Shown: piece after piece, positions 16,923 through 26,251 of the stretch
Layout of the letters: every line of letters starts with the position of its first letter
How positions within the stretch are numbered: position 1 is the first letter of the stretch
DNA from: Sphingorhabdus lutea
GTDB lineage: Bacteria; Pseudomonadota; Alphaproteobacteria; Sphingomonadales; Sphingomonadaceae
Assembly: GCF_001889025.1 (NCBI RefSeq)
Contig: NZ_CP018154.1
Span: forward strand, 1,292,501-1,356,500
Length of the DNA: 64,000 bases
Reading direction: 5' to 3'
Program-made: the position numbers and the translations under genes
Notes under the pieces: model-generated
The model's database searches: none
What the model was told of the DNA's origin: nothing
What the model saw: only the letters and a program-made list of their open reading frames with translations

Positions 16923-17801
16923 TTAAATTTCAATTATATAATCGGTGATTTGGGTGATGAGCCAGTCAAAGGATTGTTCATCGGCAAAGCTATGTGACGC
17001 GCTGTCCAATTTGGCCAAATGAATATGCGGGTTTGCGCGGGCGGCATGGCCATATTTGCCTTTCCAAATTTCATAAAATGAAATGGCGGTATTATCATGC
17101 TGTGCCAATAATATTTTTGTTGGTTGATTAAGCGATGACAGCGCGTCAAAATATATTTTACCTGTGACTGACAGATTATTTTTTTGAAATGATTTTTTTA
17201 ATCCGGCAAAGATTTTGCCAATATTTGTCCCGCCGGATAATAATTGCTTCCATGCGGCGGGATCGGTTATTTTTTTCAAATATCGCGCGCGTATTGCCGC
17301 GGCGGAGGGTAAATCATCCTTGACGGCATTATGGGGCGCTGCGGCGTTAATTTGATTTGGTTCGGCAATGTCAATTGTCCATGGGTTGGTCAATATATGG
17401 CCGGATAATTTGGGAAATTGCTCCGATGCGGCATGTGCATTTATGGCAATGGAGGTCGCGGCATCGCAATTGCCAATAATGAATATTTTTTCCATGCCGA
17501 TTTCATCATCGCAAATTGCGGTTAAGGCGCAAAAAATATCGTCACGTGCATGCATGAAACCTTTGTTTTTACCCGTGCTGTCGCCCACACCGCGCCGATC
17601 ATATCGCAAAATGGTAAAGCCCTTTTTGGCCAATTCACGAGACAATTTTGCTTGCCCTCTATGTGCGCCAGTGCGGATTTCATTGCCACCCGACACAATG
17701 ACAATGCCGATTTTATTCGCCGGAATTGTGGGTTTGTCCATGGTCATGGCGATTTGGTCACCCATACAATCACGGTAAAAAAATGTGCGCTCAACCGTCA
17801 T
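16923..17801 (-). CDS. alpha/beta hydrolase 1, exosortase A system-associated
   Basis: An alpha/beta hydrolase of about 292 aa matching the exosortase-associated hydrolase-1 family by context and pattern: MTVERTFFYRD, IVIVSGGNEIRTGAHRGQAKLSRELAKKG, RYDRRGVGDS. The nucleophile elbow reads IIGNCDAATS, so cysteine stands where most relatives of the fold have serine. DSASHSF near the C-terminus supplies the expected His. The frame opens at 17882, but the start at 17801 gives the family N-terminus and an 11-bp overlap with the preceding hydrolase-2 gene. Substrate unknown; possibly thioester release from the neighbouring carrier protein. Confidence 0.8.
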   Translation of the reverse strand: MTVERTFFYRDCMGDQIAMTMDKPTIPANKIGIVIVSGGNEIRTGAHRGQAKLSRELAKKGFTILRYDRRGVGDSTGKNKGFMHARDDIFCALTAICDDEIGMEKIFIIGNCDAATSIAINAHAASEQFPKLSGHILTNPWTIDIAEPNQINAAAPHNAVKDDLPSAAAIRARYLKKITDPAAWKQLLSGGTNIGKIFAGLKKSFQKNNLSVTGKIYFDALSSLNQPTKILLAQHDNTAISFYEIWKGKYGHAARANPHIHLAKLDSASHSFADEQSFDWLITQITDYIIEI

Positions 17802-18516
17802 TTTCGGCCCCTGCGCTGGTGAAATTTTCATTGTGCAAATTGGCGGCGATATGCGCGGCCAACATATTGGCCATATGTTCATCCTCGCCCGGTTCAGCGC
17901 GCAGCCACAGGGCGCTTCCCGATATCATATTATCGCCATTGCCAATTTTTATGGTGTGGACATGGGGCGCGTTATGGGGCTGTGCATTTTGCAGGGCATT
18001 GACCATATTTGTGCCCAACATATTGCCGGCAAGACAAATGGGCCCCAATTTTGATTGGGCAAAATAATGGTCGCTATTTACAATATTACCCATTTCCTTT
18101 TGCGTGATGATTTCGGTCCGCATTAAAGTGGATAATAGGCTGCGGCCCTTGCATGGGGCAACGCGAAATATCGGCAAATTTGGCACATGGTCGATTAAAG
18201 TGCCGCCGCGAAATGACAAAATATGTGTTGCCTGAAATCGGGTGGCGGCCACGGCCACCGCCTGTTGCCAAATTTCCAAATCCTGATTAGCCAGTAATTG
18301 CAGGCTTTCATTACATCCGGGTAAATCAAGCACTGTGCTGCCCAGTTGAAATGATATGGACGATGTCATAAATTGACAAATAAAACGCCGCATCCGGTTC
18401 ATCTCGTCAAATAAGGGCGGGATGATTAAAATGCGGGTTTCGGCATAGGGCAGGGAGATGACCAATTGTTCATCGGCCCCATTTATATGATAGGTTTTTT
18501 GATGAAGTACGTTCAT
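17791..18516 (-). CDS. hydrolase 2-like protein, exosortase A system-associated
   Basis: A 241-aa protein with the start of an alpha/beta hydrolase fold and the marker segment IIPPLFDEMNRMRRF of exosortase-associated hydrolase 2. At the expected nucleophile elbow it reads ILSFRGGTLID, with Arg-Gly in place of a Ser or Cys, so catalytic activity is doubtful. It may act as a binding or structural partner of hydrolase 1. Its start overlaps the ACP stop in an ATGA and its end overlaps hydrolase 1, so the three genes are tightly coupled. Confidence 0.7.
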   Translation of the reverse strand: MNVLHQKTYHINGADEQLVISLPYAETRILIIPPLFDEMNRMRRFICQFMTSSISFQLGSTVLDLPGCNESLQLLANQDLEIWQQAVAVAATRFQATHILSFRGGTLIDHVPNLPIFRVAPCKGRSLLSTLMRTEIITQKEMGNIVNSDHYFAQSKLGPICLAGNMLGTNMVNALQNAQPHNAPHVHTIKIGNGDNMISGSALWLRAEPGEDEHMANMLAAHIAANLHNENFTSAGAENDG

Positions 18517-18833
18517 TTACCTTTGGTTTTAATCCGCGCATAGGTAACTAAACTGCCCAATGTGGCGAATAATTCGCCGTCGACATCCTCATCATCGACA
18601 ATGATATCCAACCGGTCTTCCATCTCGGTTAACAAGGTCGCAATGGCCATGGAATCAAGTTCGGGCAGTGCGCCAAATAATTCGGTGGATAAATCCATCT
18701 CATCAATTTGATGATCGGAAAGGCCAAGCGCATCGCGCAAAATTTCCTTTACCTTGGTAATCAGATCATCGGACATGATGGATGTGTTTTCATTGCCATC
18801 ATGATCATTTAAATTCATTGCTTTGGTGGACAC
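18513..18833 (-). CDS. acyl carrier protein of the XrtA locus
   Basis: A second, pathway-dedicated carrier protein of 106 aa. The carrier domain runs from about residue 20 (MSDDLITKVKEILRDALGL) to the end. The phosphopantetheine motif is PELDSMAIATLL, with Ser61 as the attachment site. The extension before residue 20 is polar and Asn/Asp-rich. The GTG at 18833 has AAGGG six bases upstream and is preferred, although ATG codons at residues 6 and 20 are possible. It should work with the AMP ligase across the divergent promoter region and with the two hydrolases. Confidence 0.85.
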   Translation of the reverse strand: MSTKAMNLNDHDGNENTSIMSDDLITKVKEILRDALGLSDHQIDEMDLSTELFGALPELDSMAIATLLTEMEDRLDIIVDDEDVDGELFATLGSLVTYARIKTKGK

Positions 18834-18867
18834 AATTTTCCCTTTATGTAACCCGCATCATTATTAT

Positions 18868-19911
18868 TTAACTGTCTTGGCCATTTTTTTTGCGTTCGGC
18901 AAGAGCAACTAGCTTGTTTTTTACGATATAGGGCCAGCTGCACGGATGGGCAGGCCAATATAGGTTTATACGATTGCGGTGGCGCACCTCCTCCATCCAA
19001 TCTTTTTTATATGGATCGCTGCCCGTCCCAAAATCAATGATATCTACCTTGTCCACATCGATAACATGTTGAAATAATGCCGCGCTTAATAAACTTCCTG
19101 CGGAAAGATTTTTATATTTTTCGTCATGCGCCAATTTATGGATTAAGGCATGGCCATTTTCCACTGTCCAAAATTGCGCTGCCACAGGCACATCATCGGC
19201 ATAGGCAAGGCCCAATCGCAGACTTCCATATTCGGCCTCATTCTTGGCCAGATTTTGTAAAAAAACGGGGTTTCCTTCACCCGGTTTCCAGCTTTTGGCA
19301 TAGATTTTTTCATAATCGCGCCAATTTTCAGGGGTAAAATTTTTATCGATTCTTATCGAAACGGCATTTTTTTTTGCCTTTCGCTTTACCGTATTGCGCA
19401 ATTGGCCAGGGCGCGTGGCCCAATATTCATCAAAGCTGCGGCCATTAAGGCGCAAAATATGATTTTCATCAATGGGTCGGGTATAAGCAATCCATCCCGA
19501 TTGGGTAAAGGCAGTGATGATTTGGTCGGTAATATCATCTTCATCCGGCACAGGGGTAAGGCAGATATGCCACATTTTTTGATGCGCATTAACGGCAATG
19601 GCCCGCAATAATGCCATACGGTCGGGCAAGTCTTTACAGCCCGAAAATATGGGTTGAAAGGTGAAATTATACCAATTGGAAAGCGAATGATATTGCCCAA
19701 AACCATGTTTATACAGCGGCAAAACCGCCCGCGCATTATCACCACCACTGGTTAAAAATAAATATTGCCTATCCTTTGGCATTGCATAGCGGATAAGATA
19801 ATCCAGCCAATCAATTCGGTTAAATAAATGCGGTTGTGCATCACGGTCTAATCCGCCCCGCATTTTCGCTTGCAGGTCAAGAATATTATCCAGATGTTCA
19901 CTTTTTGGCAC
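18868..19911 (-). CDS. GNAT/BioF2-like acyltransferase, XrtA locus
   Basis: A 347-aa soluble protein resembling the GNAT-fold acyltransferases of the BioF2-like/FemAB group. A conserved central segment (DEYWATRPGQLRNTVKRKAKKN) leads into a second domain: VPVAAQFWTVENGHALIHKLAHDEKYKNLSAGSLL, then IDFGTGSDPYKKDW. The last two patterns are the acyl-donor and closing segments of the family. It probably transfers an acyl or aminoacyl group, perhaps from the adjacent carrier protein. It is the first gene of the leftward arm, with a 92-bp divergent gap to the AMP ligase that must hold promoters for both arms. Confidence 0.8.
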   Translation of the reverse strand: MPKSEHLDNILDLQAKMRGGLDRDAQPHLFNRIDWLDYLIRYAMPKDRQYLFLTSGGDNARAVLPLYKHGFGQYHSLSNWYNFTFQPIFSGCKDLPDRMALLRAIAVNAHQKMWHICLTPVPDEDDITDQIITAFTQSGWIAYTRPIDENHILRLNGRSFDEYWATRPGQLRNTVKRKAKKNAVSIRIDKNFTPENWRDYEKIYAKSWKPGEGNPVFLQNLAKNEAEYGSLRLGLAYADDVPVAAQFWTVENGHALIHKLAHDEKYKNLSAGSLLSAALFQHVIDVDKVDIIDFGTGSDPYKKDWMEEVRHRNRINLYWPAHPCSWPYIVKNKLVALAERKKNGQDS

Positions 19912-20003
19912 TATTAACCCCTGTAAAGCTTATATATCAAATTGATTCTATGCTGTAAGTTGACATTCTCTACGTTAAAATAGTTAAGGCCTTACTTAAA
20001 AAT

Positions 20004-21545
20004 ATGAAGTCTTCATCTCCGACACCCCATCCGGTTCCTCTTGACCATATCATCTTGAAAGGGCGCAGCGACGATATTGCCTTAATCATTAAGGATGAAC
20101 AATATAGCTATGAAAGATTGAACCTATATATTGGGCGTTTTGCTTTTTGGCTACGGTCGCAAAATGTAAATAGCGGGGATCGTGTTGCTTGTTGGAGCGG
20201 CAAGGGGATTATCGCCTGTATCATGCCAATTGCCGCCGCGCGTGCGGGGCTTATTTATGTGCCGATAAATCCATTGTTAAAGGCGGGGCAAGTCGCGCAT
20301 ATTATGCATGATAGCGGCGCAAAGTTGATTATTGCAAATAAGGGCAGATTGGCCGCCCTGAATGAACATGATGAAAATATAGAAAATTTTGCTATATATG
20401 AAGAACAGCAAGTCTTTGCCGCATTGCAAAATGACATACCGTCATGGCCGATGAACCCGGGCGATTTAGATGTCGATAGCCTGTGCGCGATTTTATATAC
20501 ATCAGGGTCAACCGGACGGCCCAAGGGTGTGATGTTAAGCCATGCCAATTTAACATTGGGCGCACAATCAGTGGCGCATTATTTGGCAATGGAGCGAGAT
20601 GATGTGACATTGGCGGTTTTGCCATTAAGTTTTGATTATGGCCAAAATCAGCTATTTTCCACATGGTATGCGGGCGGCGCGGTTGTGCCATTGGATTATT
20701 TATTGCCGCGTGATGTGGTAAAGGCATGTGAGAAATATTGCGTCACCACGCTTGCCGCTGTTCCCCCCCTATGGGTGCAATTGGTGGAGCAGCATTGGCC
20801 AGAGGAAGCCGTGCGGCATATGCGCCGATTGACCAATAGCGGCGGGGCGTTAACCCAAAATTTGGTGCAAAAATTGCGGTCATTTTTCCCCAAAAGTAAA
20901 ATTTTCGCCATGTATGGTTTGACCGAGGCATTTCGTTCAACATTCCTTGATCCTGATTTAATTGACACGCATCCAACATCCATGGGCCGCGCCATTCCCT
21001 TTGCCGAAATTATGGTGGTGAATAAAAATGGTGAAAAGGCTGCCCCTGATGAGGAAGGGGAGCTGGTTCATGCCGGCCCATTGGTGGCCAAAGGATATTG
21101 GCAAGATGCAAAACGAACCAGTGAGCGTTTTCGCCCTGCGCCTGATTTTTCCGAATATGGCGCTATGGCCGTTTGGTCGGGCGACACGGTAAAGCGGGCA
21201 GCGGATGGTTTATTATATTTTATGGGCCGTGATGATGCGATGATAAAGGTGTCGGGCAATCGGGTTAGCCCGACCGAAATTGAAGAGATTGCCATTGCGT
21301 CACATATTGCGGCAGAGGCATGTGCCATTGGACGCAAGGATGAAAAATTGGGGGAGGCGATTATTTTATTTGTGCGGGCCGTGGATAAGGAAGCGGGGGA
21401 TAATCAGGATAAATTATCATCATATTTAAGGCAAAATTTGCCCAATTTCATGCAACCGCAAGAAATGATATGGTTGGATATATTTCCCAAAAATGCGAAT
21501 GGAAAACTTGATCGCACCGCATTGATAGAAAAGATTCAAGGATGA
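20004..21545 (+). CDS. acyl-CoA ligase (AMP-forming), exosortase A system-associated
   Basis: A 513-aa adenylate-forming enzyme. Core motifs are easy to see: the ATP loop LYTSGSTGRPKGVMLSH near residue 170, MYGLTEAFRST around residue 305, WSGDTVKRAADGLLYFMGRDDAMIKVSGNRVSPTEIE, and the catalytic C-terminal Lys in KNANGKLDRTAL. It activates a carboxylic or amino acid as AMP ester and loads it on CoA or, more likely here, on the pathway's own carrier protein. It is the first gene of the rightward arm. Its stop overlaps the start of the decarboxylase gene (ATGA). The substrate cannot be read from sequence. Confidence 0.9.
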   Translation: MKSSSPTPHPVPLDHIILKGRSDDIALIIKDEQYSYERLNLYIGRFAFWLRSQNVNSGDRVACWSGKGIIACIMPIAAARAGLIYVPINPLLKAGQVAHIMHDSGAKLIIANKGRLAALNEHDENIENFAIYEEQQVFAALQNDIPSWPMNPGDLDVDSLCAILYTSGSTGRPKGVMLSHANLTLGAQSVAHYLAMERDDVTLAVLPLSFDYGQNQLFSTWYAGGAVVPLDYLLPRDVVKACEKYCVTTLAAVPPLWVQLVEQHWPEEAVRHMRRLTNSGGALTQNLVQKLRSFFPKSKIFAMYGLTEAFRSTFLDPDLIDTHPTSMGRAIPFAEIMVVNKNGEKAAPDEEGELVHAGPLVAKGYWQDAKRTSERFRPAPDFSEYGAMAVWSGDTVKRAADGLLYFMGRDDAMIKVSGNRVSPTEIEEIAIASHIAAEACAIGRKDEKLGEAIILFVRAVDKEAGDNQDKLSSYLRQNLPNFMQPQEMIWLDIFPKNANGKLDRTALIEKIQG

Positions 21546-22768
21546 AGAAATTAGGACCTATTCCGCAGGGCTATGCAGCCCAAAATGGCGAGCTGATCAT
21601 CGCTGGGCAATGCGTGAGTGAAATTGCCGCAGCGGCCGGTTCAACCCCGCTATTCATCTATAGCAAGGACATGTTGGATGGCCGAATAGCGTTGCTGCGC
21701 CAATCCATGCCCCAAAAATTGGCGGTGCATTATGCGATGAAGGCCAATCCATTTGGTCCTTTCTTACAGCATATTTACCCTATGGTTGACGGCATTGATA
21801 TTGCATCAGGTGGGGAATTGGATATTGCGATTAAAAATGGCGTTGATCCTGAGAAAATTAGTTTTGCCGGCCCTGGAAAGCGCGATGAGGAATTAAGCAA
21901 AGCAATAAAATGCGGCGTCACCATAAATTTGGAATCCGAAAATGAAATGGCGCGCGCCATCGCCATTGGCAGGCAATTAAATATAATCCCCAATTTGGCC
22001 GTGCGTGTTAACCCATCATTTGATTTAAAAGGGTCGGGGATGAAAATGGGCGGCGGGGCAAAGCAATTTGGTGTGGATGAGGAGCGCGTTCCCGCCATGG
22101 TTCGTGCATTGATTGACCAAGGCGCAAATTGGCGCGGGTTTCACATTTTTTCTGGATCGCAGGCGTTGTCTGCCGATGCGATTATTGATGCACAGGCGCA
22201 AACAATTAATTTGGCCGCCCGTCTTTGCAACGAAATTGGCGTGCCCGCGCCCAAGGTGAATTTGGGCGGCGGTTTTGGCATTGCATATTTTCCTGGCGAC
22301 ATGCCCTTGGATGTTTTTGCCATTGGCATGGCATTGGAGGAAAAGTTGAATAATTTGCCGCCAATTTTGCAAAATACCCATTTTTGTATTGAGCTTGGCC
22401 GATATATTTCGGGAGAAGCGGGCGTATATGTGACCAAGATAATTGATAAAAAAATCAGCCATGGTGAAATATTCCTGATCACCGATGGCGGATTGCACCA
22501 TCAATTGGCGGCAAGCGGCAATTTTGGAACGGTGGTACGGCGCAATTATCCTGTGGCGATTGCCAATAAATTTGAATCAACTGATCAAGAAGTCGCCTCT
22601 GTGGTGGGTTGTTTATGCACCCCATTGGACCGATTGGCCGATCAGGCATTGCTGCCACGGGCGGAAATTGGCGATATTGTCGCGGTATTTTGTGCAGGCG
22701 CATATGGCGCAACGGCCAGCCCATCGGCATTTTTAGGGCAGGGCCATGCCCAAGAGATTTTATTGTAA
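21542..22768 (+). CDS. PLP-dependent decarboxylase, exosortase A system-associated
   Basis: A 408-aa fold-type III decarboxylase related to diaminopimelate/ornithine decarboxylases. The PLP lysine is Lys67 in VHYAMKANPFGPF. The phosphate loop is NLGGGFGIAY, and GRYISGEAGVY and CAGAYGATASPSAF are further family segments. It probably makes an amine from a basic amino acid for attachment to the polysaccharide or to the product of the neighbouring ligase and carrier. Lysine biosynthesis is unlikely given the locus. A 152-bp gap follows before the exporter genes and probably contains another promoter. Confidence 0.9.
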   Translation: MKKLGPIPQGYAAQNGELIIAGQCVSEIAAAAGSTPLFIYSKDMLDGRIALLRQSMPQKLAVHYAMKANPFGPFLQHIYPMVDGIDIASGGELDIAIKNGVDPEKISFAGPGKRDEELSKAIKCGVTINLESENEMARAIAIGRQLNIIPNLAVRVNPSFDLKGSGMKMGGGAKQFGVDEERVPAMVRALIDQGANWRGFHIFSGSQALSADAIIDAQAQTINLAARLCNEIGVPAPKVNLGGGFGIAYFPGDMPLDVFAIGMALEEKLNNLPPILQNTHFCIELGRYISGEAGVYVTKIIDKKISHGEIFLITDGGLHHQLAASGNFGTVVRRNYPVAIANKFESTDQEVASVVGCLCTPLDRLADQALLPRAEIGDIVAVFCAGAYGATASPSAFLGQGHAQEILL

Positions 22769-22920
22769 AATCACATATATTTCAAAAAAAATGCAGTTTT
22801 TTAAATAAAGCTAACGGTATCTTCACTATTTTCCTGCAAAACTTCTGAACGATTAATATTTTTTACCCAATTGCATATGATTTTTTGGGCAGAAATACAT
22901 GATTTAAAGGAAGTGCTGTA

Positions 22921-23562
22921 ATGGCTAAGATTAAGAAATATAAGGCAATAATGGTTGCAGGGGCAAGCGCGTTGACGCTGGCCAGTTGTGGCGGTTTTGG
23001 TGGAGGGCAGCAATTGCCGCCCGCGCCTTCTATCCCGCAACAAGGGGCGCCAGCGGAGGAATATCTAATCGGGCCATTGGATGAAATCACCATTTTTGTA
23101 TGGCGAAATGAGGAATTGGGCGCAAAGGTTCAGGTTCGCCCCGATGGCCGAATCACCACGCCGCTAATTTCCGATATGCCCGCCGCTGGTAAAACCAGCA
23201 CCATGTTGGCGCAGGATATTAAAATACAGCTTTCCCAATATATTAACGACCCCATTGTGTCGGTTATTGTCAACAGCTTTGCCGCGACATCACAACAAAT
23301 TCGTATTGTTGGCGGTGCGGATAAACCCGCCGCCATCCCCTATCGCGCCAATATGACATTATTGGATGCGATGATTGCGGTTGGCGGATTAAGCGAATTT
23401 GCCAATGGAAATAGGGCCAAATTGACGCGGGTTAACAAAGGAACGGGCCGTGAAATGCAATATGCTTTGCGGTTAAATGATTTGCTAAAACGCGGCGATA
23501 GCAAGGCAAATGTCGCCCTGCAGCCAGGAGATGTGATTTATATTCCCGAAAGCGCATTTTAA
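22921..23562 (+). CDS. polysaccharide export lipoprotein, Wza-like, XrtA-associated
   Basis: A 213-aa outer-membrane export protein. The signal peptide ends in the lipobox LASC, giving lipidation at Cys23, followed by a Gly-rich segment. The export domain begins EYLIGPLDEITIFVWRNEELGAKVQVRPDGRITTPL and is followed by a SLBB-like part (VVGGADKPAAIPYRANMTLLDAMIAVGG). It ends LQPGDVIYIPESAF, a standard ending for the family. It should form the outer-membrane channel together with the Wzz-like protein encoded next. GGAAG lies upstream of the ATG. Confidence 0.93.
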   Translation: MAKIKKYKAIMVAGASALTLASCGGFGGGQQLPPAPSIPQQGAPAEEYLIGPLDEITIFVWRNEELGAKVQVRPDGRITTPLISDMPAAGKTSTMLAQDIKIQLSQYINDPIVSVIVNSFAATSQQIRIVGGADKPAAIPYRANMTLLDAMIAVGGLSEFANGNRAKLTRVNKGTGREMQYALRLNDLLKRGDSKANVALQPGDVIYIPESAF

Positions 23563-23621
23563 TTTAACATAATGATATTCATGAAAAATATTGTATATAA
23601 TATAAAGAAAGCGGACCATAG

Positions 23622-25136
23622 ATGAACGGTCTATATGATGAAATAAGGATTGCTATACATAGCATTTGGAATCGCCGTTGGCTTGCCCTTGCCATTGCGT
23701 GGGGCATTGCGCTGCTTGGCTGGCTTGCCATTTCAATGATTCCCAATAGCTATGAATCAAAGGCACGAATTTATGTCCGCACACAAAGTTTTTTAACCGA
23801 CCAAACCGGCGTTTCCACCAATGACCAGCGGCGCGAAGTTGACCGTTTGGAACAAACCATTGTGTCATCGGGCAATTTGGAAAAAGTGATTAAGGGCACC
23901 GATTTGGGCCTGTCCATTAAATCGGCCAAGGAAATGGCCGGTGCAGTGGAGGGATTGCGCGGCAAGGTGAAAATTGTTGCTGAAAAAGACAATGTTTTTG
24001 AAATTACCGTGTCACAAGGCAATCCGAAATTAGCGCGCGATATTGTGCAAAAATTAATCGATGTGGTTCAGGAAGATGCCTTGTTAAATGGCCGCACCGA
24101 AAATGGCGAATCCATGTCATTTTTGGATGCAGAATTGGCCAAGAGGCAAAAAGAATTACAAGAAGCAGAGGCCAAAAGAGTGGCATTTGAAACCGAACAT
24201 TTGGGGTTATTGCCCGGTGTGGGTTCGGTGTCGCAGCGTTTGGAGGCCAGCCGCGCAGAATTGGCGCAAATTGATTCGCAATTGGTTCAGGCAAGCGGCG
24301 CATTGGCGGCGTTGAATGGTCAATTGGCTGGCACGCCGAAAAGTTTGAATGTTCCGGGCGGTGCGGGCACAGCTGGTAATGCAGCCTATGGCCAATTAAG
24401 CGCGGCGCAAGGTGAATTGGCGGCTGCGCGTGCGCGCGGTTTAACCGATCAACATCCCGATATTATTGCGTTAAAACGGCAAATTTCAGCATTAAGCGGA
24501 CAAGCCAAAGGTCCAAGTGCATCTAGCGGCAGCACATCACCCAATCCGGCATATACTTCATTACAGGCGATGCAGGCGGAACGTCAGGCCAGCGTTAGCG
24601 CGTTAAACGCGCGCAAAAATGCGATTCAGGCCGATATGGCGAAGTTAACATCTCAACAGATTAAAGAGCCTGGCGTCGCGGCAGAAATGGACAATATAAA
24701 CCGCAATTATGAAGTATTAAAAAAACAATATGATGAATTATTGGCGCAAAGAGAGGCCGTTAAATTACGTGGGCAGGTGGCCAATGAAACCAATTCGATA
24801 AGGTTTAACATTTTAAACACGCCCAGCCTTGCCTCATCACCATCGGCGCCAAATCGCCCATTATTGCTAACCATGATATTATTGGCGGCAATTGGCGGCG
24901 GCATGGGCGCGGTATTTGCCCTGACGCATTTGCAAACAAGTTTCCCCACCGCATCGCGTTTGGAAAAAGCCAGCGGATTACCCGTTATTGGGTCAATTTC
25001 GCAAATGTTGACACAGTCACAGCGCGCCGACCGCGCCCGCAAAATGCGCCTATTTTACGGCGGTAGCGCGGCCTTAATCGGCGTGTTTGCTTTATTATTG
25101 ATCGTCGAATTTGTGCAGCGCGGGCTTTCTGCTTGA
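23622..25136 (+). CDS. polysaccharide chain-length determinant (Wzz-like), XrtA-associated
   Basis: A 504-aa inner-membrane co-polymerase. Transmembrane segments lie near the N-terminus (LALAIAWGIALLGWLAISMI) and at both ends of a C-terminal pair (LLLTMILLAAIGGGMGAVFAL and near 485-499). Between them is a long periplasmic part with coiled-coil character from about residue 165 to 390. Its middle is Ala/Gly/Ser-rich, and the family segment PSAPNRPLLL precedes the second membrane helix. It lacks a fused kinase domain, which is supplied by the next gene 10 bp downstream. It sets chain length during polymerisation and export. Confidence 0.92.
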   Translation: MNGLYDEIRIAIHSIWNRRWLALAIAWGIALLGWLAISMIPNSYESKARIYVRTQSFLTDQTGVSTNDQRREVDRLEQTIVSSGNLEKVIKGTDLGLSIKSAKEMAGAVEGLRGKVKIVAEKDNVFEITVSQGNPKLARDIVQKLIDVVQEDALLNGRTENGESMSFLDAELAKRQKELQEAEAKRVAFETEHLGLLPGVGSVSQRLEASRAELAQIDSQLVQASGALAALNGQLAGTPKSLNVPGGAGTAGNAAYGQLSAAQGELAAARARGLTDQHPDIIALKRQISALSGQAKGPSASSGSTSPNPAYTSLQAMQAERQASVSALNARKNAIQADMAKLTSQQIKEPGVAAEMDNINRNYEVLKKQYDELLAQREAVKLRGQVANETNSIRFNILNTPSLASSPSAPNRPLLLTMILLAAIGGGMGAVFALTHLQTSFPTASRLEKASGLPVIGSISQMLTQSQRADRARKMRLFYGGSAALIGVFALLLIVEFVQRGLSA

Positions 25137-25145
25137 GGATATGAA

Positions 25146-26249
25146 ATGAACAAAGAAACCAACATAAAAGCAAAAAATAATGCCGGATCGTCTCTTTTGG
25201 AAAGAGCGGGCCAGCTTTATGGTTTTGATAAGCAATTTCAGAAAATGGATAGCCCTCATAAGGATGCCCAGCATAAAGATGTTATGCAAAAGGACGTATC
25301 GCAAAAGGACGTCTCGCATAAATCGGTGGCGGAAATAGAGGCGAAGCAAGCTACACCTTTAATTGCTCCCAAAATTGCGCCTGCTATCACGCCGGCATCC
25401 ACGCCGGCATCCACCCCGGAAATAGAGCCAGAAAAAATCACCCAAAGCGCAGCCATCGAACCCGTAAAGTCGGCTGTAGTGGAGCAGCGGACCGCATCAT
25501 CGGGCAAGGAAACATTGCGAATTGACCGTGCATTTTTGGCCGAGCATAATTATATTGTGCCAGGCGGCGAGGTGACCAGCGTAGCGGAGGAATTTCGCAT
25601 CGCAAAAAGGCAATTATTGATGGCTGCTCGTGGGTCAAAGGGCGCGCCGCCCATTGAAAATGGCACACGGATATTGGTATGTTCGGCCCATCCCAATGAA
25701 GGCAAAACATATAGCTCAATTAACCTTGCGCTATCCATTGCCAGTGAAAAAGACAATAATGTGTTGTTGGTGGATGCGGATTTTGCAAAGCCCAGCATCA
25801 TGCGTGAATTGGGATTGGATGAAACCCAAAAACGTAAAGGTTTGATGGACGCGCTGTCTGATCCTACCGAAAATGTCGAAAATCTGATTTTGGATACGGA
25901 TATTGACGGCCTGTCCATTTTACCATCAGGGATTAGGACAAATCAGGATACCGAATATTTAGCAGCGGCCAGCACGGCGCGTTTGATTGATCAATTAAGC
26001 CGCACCGATCTAGGCCGCATTATCATTTTCGATTCGCCGCCCGCTTTGGCTGCCTCTCCCGCATCGGTATTGGCATATCATGTTGGGCAAACCTTGGTCG
26101 TGGTGCATGCAGATGTGACAACGGAAAGCGCACTGCGCGATGCAATCGGCCTTTTGGACGGATGTGACAATATACAATTATTGCTCAACCGCGCCAAATT
26201 CTCTCCCACAGGACGCAGTTTCGGGTCCTATTACGGATATGGAGCATAA
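25146..26249 (+). CDS. XrtA-associated tyrosine autokinase (CpsD/Wzc-like)
   Basis: A 367-aa cytoplasmic bacterial tyrosine kinase partnering the Wzz-like protein. Walker A is CSAHPNEGKTYSSINLALS near residue 178, Walker A' VLLVDADFAKPS and Walker B IIIFDSPPALAA. The C-terminus GSYYGYGA gives a small Tyr cluster for autophosphorylation. The first 100 residues are unusual: an imperfect KDV(S/M)QKDV repeat, then a Thr/Pro/Ala/Ser stretch, and no catalytic motifs. This looks like a flexible tether. The start at 25146 is close to the upstream stop, and the next gene follows after 2 bp. Confidence 0.9.
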   Translation: MNKETNIKAKNNAGSSLLERAGQLYGFDKQFQKMDSPHKDAQHKDVMQKDVSQKDVSHKSVAEIEAKQATPLIAPKIAPAITPASTPASTPEIEPEKITQSAAIEPVKSAVVEQRTASSGKETLRIDRAFLAEHNYIVPGGEVTSVAEEFRIAKRQLLMAARGSKGAPPIENGTRILVCSAHPNEGKTYSSINLALSIASEKDNNVLLVDADFAKPSIMRELGLDETQKRKGLMDALSDPTENVENLILDTDIDGLSILPSGIRTNQDTEYLAAASTARLIDQLSRTDLGRIIIFDSPPALAASPASVLAYHVGQTLVVVHADVTTESALRDAIGLLDGCDNIQLLLNRAKFSPTGRSFGSYYGYGA

Positions 26250-26251
26250 TC

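Noticed and set aside
19912..20003. Specific promoter assignment between the two XrtA arms
   Set aside because: TTGACA at 19960 is good, but the -10 at 17 bases (GTTAAG) is poor, and the minus-strand pair TTACAG/TATATA is equally weak; promoters must exist here but I could not fix them.
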